DNA of 64,000 nucleotides from Hordeum vulgare subsp. vulgare (taxonomy: Eukaryota > Streptophyta > Magnoliopsida > Poales > Poaceae), in NCBI RefSeq assembly GCF_904849725.1, contig NC_058521.1:563724176-563788175 (forward strand), written 5' to 3'. The notes below the pieces were generated by a model. The model had not been told where the DNA came from. It saw only the letters and a list, made by a program, of their open reading frames with translations, and searched no databases. The translations under genes and the position numbers were made by a program. Within the stretch, counting starts at the first letter, position 1, and each line of letters starts with the position of its first letter. This document shows, one piece after another, positions 10,254 through 19,304 of this stretch.

Positions 10254-13200
10254 AGTAACTTATCAATTACACTTATAAGTGAATGGACACAACAGAGTAA
10301 AGACCCTCACCTGAAGTTGTATGGAAACAGTATGTGGTCACAGAAATTTTGATCTATTAAAAACCTTAGAAGGTTTTCCTCCGTCTCCTTGGGTTTATCA
10401 GTTAGCGTCGCGATATGTATTTTATCTGGGTCAATAAACCCAATATTTATGATGTTCTTACTTTTACAATCCAGAATCTTCATTCTGCATAATAGAGTAC
10501 AAGTTATATATAGACAATGAATTGAAATAACTAAACAAGTTATATGTAGACAACGAATTGAAAAACTTACAGACAATAGCAACTCATAAGCGATTTGTCG
10601 AGGGCGTCGCCATTGTACATCTGGAAGAGTTCATCAAAGTCGATATGGATTTCTTCGGGGCGACCGTAGTACTCCCGTGGGACACTCAGCACGATCATCG
10701 TTCTCGCATTCTTTGATTCACTTAAGTACCATTGATGCATATTTGTTGGGAGATCATCTTTGCTGACCAAAGGCTCTCCCATTACAAACTGTGGCTTAGG
10801 GGCTACCACAGCCTTGGGTATCCTGTCGTCTTGGGAAGTTAGCAAATCTTCAACCGAGACACCACATTCAGCCGCCCACTCCTTTGCTATTTCAAAAGCT
10901 TGCCCCTGCACCGGAGGGGAAACATTCTCGGTTAACACTTTGAGGGGTGGGATCGACTGTTTGGCCTGTTGTCCAAGCTGAGGAACGTCTGATTTTTTCT
11001 TGCTTGTAGTTGAACTTGATTTGCTCCCACTTGCACTTGCACGTGATCTGCTCTTTTTCACTTCCTTCTGCAATGTGCGTGTATAGTCATCAGGCTTATG
11101 GTGTAAGTCATACTGTGATGGAAGGGTCATGAAGTCTTTTGCCCATGCTATTTGCTTCTCGGTGTATTCCGGGCGGGACTCGGGTTCCTTCTTTTTCATC
11201 TGCGCATCATGATGTTCCTTTGTTATCCTCACGTTTTCCTCGGGGGTACGATCATAAGGTCTGATAGGAAGATTAGCATGAGGTACCTTTGGGAGGGGCG
11301 ACCGTTTGCGCTTTGGGGGGCTCCGTCGCTTAGGAATCGTCGGCGGAGCGTTCTTGGTGGCACGCTTCCGCTTAGTATCCTGTGCGGACGGCGGCGGAGA
11401 CGGACGACCCAAGTCCGGCGGCGGTGATTGAGATGGACTCGTGTTGTGCTGGCCGACATCATGTGGAGGGCTTGGAGGTAATGGAGGTGTAGGTGACCTG
11501 CGACGACTCGGAGGCGGTGTTGTCCTTGGGCCGAGCCTGGAAGCTTGATGTAGTTCTTGTCCCATAGGATGACTCCACCCAGTACTTCTCTGAGTGTCCT
11601 CTCATCTTCGGGTCCAGCTATGTCGAGCCACATATCATGAAACCCCGTCATGATTTCATCCACCCCGACTTTAGCAAAGCCAGCTGGAATCACACGGCCA
11701 TGCCAGCGTGCATCAGGGCCAGAAGGTAAAGCTTGTCCGACGGCCACCTTCATGGATATGTTCTTGAATTTCTGATGGAGTTCACATGATGTTGACTCCT
11801 TGATTCCATCCACGGGGTAGCTGGGACCGCACTCTATCATTCTTCGTGCATCGTCGGGCGGGGCCTCAGATTCAGCCATGCTTCTTTTCCGCTTAGATGG
11901 GGCGCCGGTAATATCAAGTGCAGGATCTTCCTAGCGCGTTACTCCTCTAAGCTCATCAATCTTCTTTTGTTGCTCGTTAATCCTGGCAAGCAACTGGTTG
12001 AACTTGTCATTCTCCTCATCCTGCTACCGCTTCTTTGCTCTCTCTCGGCTTCTGTAAGTGTCTTGGTCTCTGGCAAACCCAAGCCACCACGGGTAAGAAG
12101 GACCGAAACCTCATGTTTGTCCTCCATGTTCGTCATTGCCGAGGACCAGTGTGAGCAAATCTTTCTCTCTATCTGCAGTGAACTTTCTTTTTCCCTCCTT
12201 CATTTCTTTCACTATCCTTTTCCAATTCTCCCTGGGTATCCTAAGACCGTCACTACAGATGAGGTCCCCTGTTTTTTCGTCGTACGACCCACCATGCGCA
12301 AGGAACCAATTTCTTGCTCTCAATTCCCACTCATCACGGAGTGGTTCAGGTACGATGCCTTTATCTAGCAGATCTTGCTCTTTCTTATCCCACTTTGGGA
12401 TGGCAGTCTCATAGCCCCCTGGCCCCAGCTTATGGTGATATTTCTTCTTGTCGGCATTTATCTTGTTCTTTTCTGATAATGCCTGGGCATCTTCTGACTC
12501 CTTGTACTCTTGAAATGCCTTCCAGTGATTCGCCTGCTTGGCTAGATACCCCTCGAATACTGGCACTTTCTTTGTCTTCGGATAGTTTTTCCATAGCTTC
12601 TTCTTCCAGCTACGGAACAGTTCGGCCATCTTCTTTAGAGTCCACTGCTTGACTTTGGCCCTCAGTTTGTCTGCGGCGTCTTCATTCTCACATTCTGGCA
12701 GGTTGAAATGTGACATGAGATCATTCCAAAGATTATATTTGTACCTTTCGGCGACATAGTTACTATCGGCTGCCCCTTTGCGCTTGTTCCACTCCCGAAC
12801 GCTGATCGGGATGTGATCCCTAACTAGAACTCCGCATTGCTTCTTGAATGTGTCAGCAGCATTCTTAGGAAGCTTGGGTTCGCCCGTAGGCAATATCACC
12901 TCAAAGGTGTAATGCGTCCGTGCATCCAACTTTCTAGTCGGGCCTCGTTTCGTAGTTTTGCTCGATGTGGAGGCCTAAGAGGGAGAAACATTCGTCAAAT
13001 GAATGTATATGTATAAAATATAGAGCTATCTCCAATATTTTTCACATATTACAAGTGATTGTCGAACTTCATATGTATACCCCGTCGGACTTTATTATTT
13101 CTTCACCGGCTTCTCCATCAGTGGAGCTATCACCTTCTCCATCATTGGACCTATCTCCTGCCCCATCGGCTTCATCTTCGTGTCGCTCGACCTCCATTCC

Positions 13201-13314
13201 AACGTCGGGGTTTAGATATGACGACGGAGATTCAGCTGGTTCAACGTCGGGGCCGTCTTTGATTATATCTTCGAGAAGTTCTTCCTCTTCGAGGTTCCTG
13301 ATATGTGGATCCAT
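9494..13314 (-). pseudogene. CACTA-encoded multi-exon ORF with Ulp1-like (C48) peptidase C-terminus, frame-broken
   Basis: Proposed minus-strand exons are 13314-13081, 12974-about 12111, about 11879-10571, 10484-10311, 10178-10068, 9968-9899, 9810-9715 and 9625-9494 (TGA). The clear introns have GT/AG ends. Order: acidic N-terminus (EEEELLEDII), a plant transposase-like basic domain (about 12929-12140, e.g. WNDLMSHFNLP, ELRARNWFLAHGG), a Pro/Arg/Lys-rich linker (about 11540-11230), then a peptidase region. The peptidase carries SFHWILLD, DAFDPL, CDQQPRGTH and CGYYVCE, matching the His-Asp-Gln-Cys layout of Ulp1/C48 peptidases, so these residues are intact. Frames do not join cleanly near 12130 and near 11540, so I call it broken, though unrecognised introns are possible. 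Plant CACTA ORF2 proteins often carry such a domain; its substrate is unknown. Confidence 0.7.
10187..10252. repeat. (TA)n(TG)n microsatellite in a CACTA intron
   Basis: About 10 TA units are followed by about 23 TG units. It lies in the intron between two exons of the Ulp1-like region. It is likely polymorphic in length. Confidence 0.95.
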
Positions 13315-13384
13315 AGTTCTGCAAAAAACGGATTCTCTTAACCTTTGTACCAAAAAAGAATTATTCTATTAGGAACTCCATTCC

Positions 13385-14735
13385 AAAACAACTTTAGTCC
13401 CGGGTCGTGGCTCCACCCGGGACTCCTAGATTTCTGCATAGTATTCAAAGTAGGAGTACTTTTCCAATTTGAGCATTCAATAAGCAAAACCAAATCGTAA
13501 AATAAAGTAGTATTCAAATTAGCATGCATTCAATTATAGGCAAATACATCATCTCTTTTGTCCGTACATCGTCGAATATTATCACTAATACTCCTCGAAT
13601 ACTATCATACATATAGCATCACTCATACATCTAGAACCGTAGCGCCCGACGGGTATCGGCGCGGGCGGTGGACACCCAAAGAGAAGGAACCATCACAGGA
13701 TCATAGCTCCAGTGAGATCCCCGAAGAACCTGCCAGGTATGCTCGAACCTGCCCTCCAACGCAACCATGTAGCGACGGACGTGCTCATCCTCCTCGCTGA
13801 CATGGTGACGTACCACCTCCGCGGTGTCCGGAAGCCTCGACACCCTCACTGGCCCACGCGACCGCCACCAAACAAGGATCGGGTCAACGACGGGCTGGCT
13901 CCTCATCAACCTACGCCCCCCGGAAGGTAGCACCTCCCAATACTAGCCGGGCGGAGCCCAGTCCCGGACAGGGCCCCTCTGATCAAGCAGGTGTCCTCCG
14001 CCGAGTCGACGACGAGGATGCGGGATAGGCATCGTAAAATGAACTAAAAAAATAAACTAGTTCTATTAATTTTCTTGCTAAAAATAAACTATTAACACTT
14101 AAGCATATACAATAGCAAAATTAAACTATTAACACTTAATCATATACAATAGCAAAATTAAGCAATAATCTAAGAAACACTATTAACACTTAAGCATATA
14201 CACTATACAATATTTCTTCTTCTTGTAACCCTAAACTAATTTTTCCTCTTCTTCTATTTCTCCTATTCTTCTACTTCTTCTTCTACTTCTACTTCTCCTC
14301 TTCTTCTACTACTTCTCCTCTTCTCTTATTCTACTTCTCCTCTCCTCCTCTTCTAATTTTTTCTCTTCTTCTACTTCTCCTCTTCTTCTATTTTTCCTCT
14401 TCTTCTCCTCTCCTCCTCTTCTTATTCTCCTTTTTCTTCTTTTCTTCTCCTCCTCTTCTTATTTTCCTTTTTCCTAATTCTAAATATTACTAACCCTAAT
14501 AATCTAACACAAACCTAATAACAATAGGAACTAAATGACAAAAAAAATATTTTTCTTCTTTTCTTCCCTTTTTCTTCCTTTCTTCTCCTTTTTCTTCTTT
14601 TCTTCTCCTTTTTCTTCTTTTCTTCTCCTCCTCACCGGCATGACGGCGGCGGTGGCGTCCCCGCCGGCGGGCGCCGGCGGCTCGTCCTTCATACGTGTTC
14701 GGCATGGGGAGGAGGGGGTGGGGTGCTTACCGGAG
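13385..14735 (-). other. Leader region of the CACTA ORF: AT-rich and pyrimidine-rich, with non-coding first-exon donor
   Basis: Between the ATG exon (13314) and the promoter near 14980, no coding block is supported. It holds one more CCCGGG-type hairpin (13390-13430), an AT-rich stretch and a long CTT/CTTCT pyrimidine tract (14209-14630). A minus-strand CTCCG|GTAAGC at about 14730 looks like the splice donor of a non-coding first exon. I infer a spliced 5' leader. Confidence 0.45.
14209..14632. repeat. CTT-rich pyrimidine tract
   Basis: About 420 bp on the plus strand are almost entirely C and T (CTTCTT, CTACTTCTCCTCTTCTT), broken by a short mixed stretch near 14475-14540. It is low-complexity sequence and may be unstable. 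Confidence 0.9.
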
Positions 14736-14975
14736 TGGGAGGGCGCCGGCGAGCAGGACGACAGGGCGTCGACGACGGGGACAAGGGCGCGCGAGGAGGT
14801 CCGGCGCCGGCGAGGAGGACGGCAGGGCGACGGCGAGGAGGACGGCAGGGCGACGGCGACGGCGGGCAGCCTGGCGGCGTCGAGGAGTTCGTCCGTTGCC
14901 GCGCCGGGCAGGAGAGGCGAGCGAGAGGAAGAAGAGAACGAAATGGCGTTTGGATTTGGAGTTTCGTCCGCGCCG

Positions 14976-14984
14976 TATATATAG
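14976..14984 (-). promoter_or_regulatory. TATA box of the CACTA ORF promoter (inferred)
   Basis: TATATATA lies on the edge between the palindrome array (14990-15250) and a GC-rich minus-strand leader. The position suits a minus-strand TSS about 30 bp further left. The match is to the generic plant TATA box only. Confidence 0.45.
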
Positions 14985-14987
14985 TAG

Positions 14988-15250
14988 GATCTTTAGTCCC
15001 GGTTCGGGGCTCGAACCGGGACTAAAGACACCCTTTAGTCCCGGGTGGAGCCACGACCCGGGACTAAAGGCCCTTTTTTGGGCAGACCAGAAGGCGGGAA
15101 AGCAGGGGCCTTTAGTCCCGGCGCGGCGCTCCAACCGGGACTAAAGGGGGTCTTTAGTCCCCGGGCGTGGCTCCACCCAGGACTAAAGCCCCTCCTCGAC
15201 TGCACGATAAGTTTAGTCCCACCTCGCCGAGCGAGGGGGACTAACACTTG
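14988..15250. repeat. Internal CTTTAGTCCCGG palindrome array
   Basis: Three or more hairpin units (arms such as TTTAGTCCCGGTT/AACCGGGACTAAAG, and CCCGGGTGGAGCC/ACGACCCGGGACT) lie in 260 bp. The same motif is expected only at CACTA ends, so this is an internal copy. It lies directly upstream of the minus-strand ORF promoter. Confidence 0.85.
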
Positions 15251-15439
15251 TTTATAAGCCCCGTCGCAGCTTCTCCATCGAGCTCCTCTCTAAAGCAGGC
15301 TTACGGGCCTAAACTCACTGAAAATTGAAACTATATTCGAAATTATGGAGAAAATTCAACATGAATTCAAAGTGAACTCACTTTAAATTTAGATTGAATT
15401 TTTCTCTATAAATTCTCATATAATTTCAATTTTTTTCTA

Positions 15440-16345
15440 TTTTCATAATTAATAATTTTGACTATCCAAACTATTATCTATTTTGTTACTTTCAATTAAA
15501 AACTATGTTTATTAAAAATTCTTTTTGCATATTTGAGAATTTGACAAAACTATGATAATGAAAAGTGTTTGAAATTGAATAAATAATGCAAAACTATTTT
15601 CTATTTTCATAATTAATAATTTTGACTATCCAAACTATTATCTATTTTGTTATTTTCAATTAAAAACTATGTTTATTAAAAATTCTTTTTGCATATTTGA
15701 GAATTTGACAAAACTATGATAATGAAAAGTGTTTGAAATTGAATAAATAATGCAAAAATATTTTCTATTTTCAAAAGTAATTATTTTGACTATCCAAACT
15801 ATTATCTATTTTGTTATTTTCAATTAAAAATTATGTTTATTAAAAATTCTTTTTGCATATTTGAGAATTTGACAAAACTATGATAATGAAAAGCGTTTGA
15901 AATTGAATAAATAATGCAAAACTATTTTCTATTTTCAAAAGTAATTATTTTAACTATCCAAACTATTATCTATTTTGTTATTTTCAATTAAAAACTATGT
16001 TTATTAAAAATTCTTTTTTGCATATTTGAGAATTTGACAAAACTATGATAATGAAAAGTGTTTGAAATTGAATAAATAATGCAAAACTATTTTCTATTTT
16101 CAAAAGTAATTATTTTGACTATCCAAACTATTATCTATTTTGTTATTTTCAATTAAAAACTATGTTTATTAAAAATTCTTTTTGCATATTTGAGAATTTG
16201 ACAAAACTATGATAATGAAAAATGTTTGAAATTGAATAAATAATGCAAAACTATTTTCTATTTTCATAATTAATAATTTTAACTATCCAAACTATTATCT
16301 ATTTTGTTATTTTCAATTAAAAACTATGTTTATTAAAAACTATTT
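15440..16345. repeat. 164-bp AT-rich tandem array, ~5.5 copies
   Basis: The phrase TTTTTGCATATTTGAGAATT recurs at about 15523, 15687, 15851, 16016 and 16180, a spacing of 164-165 bp. A partial copy follows up to 16345. Units look nearly identical. The array lies inside the CACTA between its two gene regions and is non-coding. Confidence 0.93.
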
Positions 16346-17047
16346 TGGCATGTTATCATCATTTCACCCACATAGCATGTGTTAAAAAGTTGAGAGGGCT
16401 ACGACAAAAACTGGATGCACTTCGTGTACAAAACGGACAATCTCTCTCGAAGTATCAGCGTTTCACAAGGAGAAGAAGGAGAAACGACCCCCCACAGCAA
16501 CAGTCGACATTCTTCTTCTCTCATGTATGGTGGACACTCCCTCACCTGATTTTTTGGCCGTCGATGATGGTCGCTATTCCTTCTTTCCCTAATGCATAAC
16601 AAATATCTAGCACAAGGAGAAGAAGGAAAAGCGACCCCCACAACAAAAGTGGTTCCGCGGCACGCCACGTGGTTCCGTTGCACGCCACGTGGTTCCGCTG
16701 CACGCCACGTGGGACTAATGGTCTTTCATTTTTAAATGACTGTTTTAATCAAAAACAGATCTGTTACAAAAGGGATTTCATTTTTTGAACTTATTTGAAC
16801 TGAAGACTTTTTGTATGTATATGTGGTCGAAATGCATGATATCATGAAGTTAGAAAGGGCTAAACCATTCAAAAGTAGCAAATGAAGTTAGAAAGGGCTA
16901 AACCATTCAAATTTGAAAACTATAATGGCACAAACAAAAACTAGACATATATAAATTGGTCCAAGCAGTACATGATACTAGTCCAAACAGTACATAATAA
17001 TAGCTACCATAGATATATATATATACAAGTGTTCGACGTTGAGAACA

Positions 17048-18461
17048 CTACTCGTCTGAATCGTCTGAATCAGAATGTCCACCTTCCTCGAGGTGACGCT
17101 GACCATAGTTGACGACTCGAATCTTGCGGTACAACTCGTATGAAACGTATGCATCTTTTGCTGCATACTCAATGTTGATACGATCAAGTGGGGCCTTCTC
17201 CCAAAGTTTGTGCTGAGACTTTGGGAAACTGGTCTTCATATCATCATATTCCTCGTCGATCAAGGCAACTGCCATATGAGCCATCGAAGTCCTGACATGT
17301 CGAAGCATGAATACCGTTTGGAGATCAATGAGGCAACCAGTTGGTATCTCAATACCGAAGCTGTATCTCATCTTCAGCTTGTCGTTCCTTATGTCAACGG
17401 TAGCAAAAGTGATGCCGCTGCGAAGGAAGTCCATGAGTTCTGGACAATGCTTGTCACTACTGCAACAGAAACAAATTAAAATGGAACAAATGTTACATAT
17501 TGCTGCAATAAGGAAACATGTTTCACTACAACTAAAGAGAAAATTATCTTTAGGATTCAAATAGAACATATGCAATGGAACCTAGAGAGATCACTATAGC
17601 TATCCAATGGAACCTAGAGAGATCACTAGCTATATGCAATTTTCATGACTATGACATATCATATTGCTATCCAATGGAACCTAAAGAGATCACTAGCTAT
17701 ATGCAATTTTCATAACCTTGGATCAAAGAACACCGCATAAAATTGTATCACTACAACTATGATTTCAATGGAACATATTGAACCAATCAGATTTTTTAGA
17801 TTGTGGAACACTATTCCAATCAGATTGTGTTCCCTTCAACTAATCAAAATTGTTTCACTAGAACTATTTGAAGCGAACCAACTATGGTTCCAATGGAACA
17901 TATTAAACACTAGTTGATTCTAATACGATTTTTCAGATTATGGAACACTATTCCAATCAGATTGTGTTCCCCTTCAACTAATCAAAATTGTTTCACTACA
18001 ACTATTTGAAGGGAACCAACTATGATTCCAATGGAACATATTAAACACTAGTTGATTCTAATACGATTTTTCAGATTATGGAACACTATTCCAATTAGAT
18101 TGTGTTCCCCTTCAACTAATCAAAATTGTTTCACTACAACTATTTGAAGGGAACCAACTATGATTGAAACAAATAAACTTACAATGTCATTATCTTGAAT
18201 CAAAGAAAGCCTCAAAACTTACCTCGCCCATTGGAAGATCAAGACATGGTGTGCGAAGCATAGTTGGATGACGGCAACACCGCGTTGATCGGCCGTGTAC
18301 TCCAGATTAAGCCCCAAGAACTTCTCATGATCCATTGCGGCGTCAAGCCATCGTTCATTCAACTGTTCAAGAAAAAACGGCATCTCCCTGCTCTCGTTCG
18401 TGTACACGACATCGAGCATGGTCGTGCCATGTGCGAGCACCTCTTCAAAGCGAGTTGGCAT
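17048..18461 (-). CDS. CACTA-borne DEDDy 3'-5' exonuclease-like protein (WRN/RNase D family), 216 aa
   Basis: Two exons: 18461-18223 (donor GTAAGT) and 17459-17048 (acceptor TTCTGTTGCAG), 651 nt, frame open, TAG stop. The start is the first ATG. The protein matches the 3'-5' exonuclease domain of plant WRN-exo-like proteins: FLGLNLEYT (motif I, residues 49-56), RNDKLKM (motif II, D106), DLQ (D125) and IEYAAKDAYVSYELY (motif III, Y178/D182). The family normally has Asp-x-Glu in motif I. Here it is Asn52-Leu-Glu54 (codon AAT), so a metal-binding Asp is lost and activity is doubtful. The C-terminus is Ser/Asp-rich. The gene starts inside the CACTA's right subterminal region, whose palindromes probably border its promoter. 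I infer capture of a host gene. It could be expressed and non-catalytic, or a recent pseudogene. Confidence 0.72.
17590..18170. repeat. Tandem repeats in the exonuclease intron (138-bp unit, ~3 copies, plus shorter units)
   Basis: GGAACACTATTCCAAT starts at about 17804, 17942 and 18080, a 138-bp period. The units alternate with TTCACTACAACTATTTGAAG and AATGGAACATATTAAACAC. Upstream (17580-17715), ATCCAATGGAACCTA repeats two to three times at about 75 bp. The whole lies within the 763-bp intron (17460-18222). Confidence 0.88.
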
Positions 18462-18599
18462 GGTGGAAGAAAAGAAGGGAAGAAGAGAGGAGAAGAACAG
18501 AGAGAGAGAGAGCGAGAGAGAAGAAGAACCAGAGAAATGGCGACTCTGCTTCGGTTCGTGCTTTTCATCGCCCGAAACGACGCGGGATGCAAACCGTTT

Positions 18600-18911
18600 G
18601 GGCCTTTAGTCCCGGGTTGAGCCACCAACCGGGACTAAAGAGGTATACCAACGGTTGCCACCACTACGGCAGGCCACGTGTTAGGTCTTTAGTCCCGGAT
18701 TGAGCCACCAACCGGGACTAAAGGGGGATACGAACGGTTGCCACCACTACGGCAGGCCACGTGTTATGCCTTTAGTCCCGGGTTGAGCCACCAACCGGGA
18801 CTAAAAGGGATACGAACGATTGCCACCATCACTGCCCACCGCGTAGCCCTTTAGTCCCGGTTTGGGACACGAACCGGGACTAAAGGCTCCTTACGGGCCG
18901 GGACTAAAGCC
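18600..18911. repeat. CACTA right subterminal palindrome array
   Basis: Four hairpin units of CTTTAGTCCCGG(n)CCGGGACTAAAG are interspersed with CGAACGGTTGCCACCACTACGG phrases. The last unit reaches the broken right end at 18911. Units are about 75 bp apart. Confidence 0.9.
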
Positions 18912-19040
18912 TCGAGGGAGGCATTGAGAATTGGGGCGATGCGGATGATTTTTGCGACTTCGTCAAAGCGTCCGGAGCCACTGCGCGCACCTAAAAAGAC
19001 AGTATTTTCCGGCGGAGAGCTTATATCGTTGGAGATGCTC
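18912..19040 (-). mobile_element. Harbinger-type element, right part
   Basis: This is the other 129 bp of the element begun at 8410. It ends with GTTGGAGATGCTC, the inverted partner of the left terminus, and is followed by TTA (19041-19043). It has no coding content. Confidence 0.8.
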
Positions 19041-19304
19041 TTAGGCTCAAGAGCAAACACGAACTATATAATGATCTAGAAGCAATACAAACATGGTACG
19101 ATGGTAGCAGGGACGCGCAACGTCCCATGGCAAATCGATCAACACCTTCTCCACTGTCCACTCTGCCTACGTATACGAGTTTATAACAATTGCTAAGTTA
19201 AATCAAGCCGACCGAGATCGAGCTAGTCACACCACATCGCGCTGGCCGGCCAGCCATCGACCGGAGCATCCATCACCGTCGCCGGAACCAGATCAAGATC
19301 AAGA

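Larger units (their letters stand above)
9025..18911 (-). mobile_element. CACTA (En/Spm-type) transposon, ~9.9 kb, right terminus missing
   Basis: The left end is CACTAGTGGGGACGGGGCC, followed by the subterminal phrase CCCGGCCCGTAAGG and palindromic CTTTAGTCCCGG units. The inverted right end carries the same block (18886-18911) but stops at GGACTAAAGCC, lacking the last ~15 bp that should read ...CCACTAGTG. Inside, on the minus strand, are an ORF with a Ulp1-like C-terminus (9494-13314) and a 3'-5' exonuclease gene (17048-18461). I found no TNP2-type transposase, so the element looks non-autonomous, and the lost terminus should make it immobile. It sits inside a Harbinger-type element and ends about 0.4 kb from the Ms26 stop codon. 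Confidence 0.9.

Noticed and set aside
14535..15144. Overlapping Arg/Gly-rich frames at the GC-rich CACTA leader
   Set aside because: Low-complexity, on several frames and both strands; better explained as a non-coding leader with hairpins.
9025..18911. CRISPR-like repeat array
   Set aside because: The regularly spaced repeats are palindromic CACTA subterminal units and AT-rich tandem repeats in a plant genome; there are no unique spacers or cas genes.
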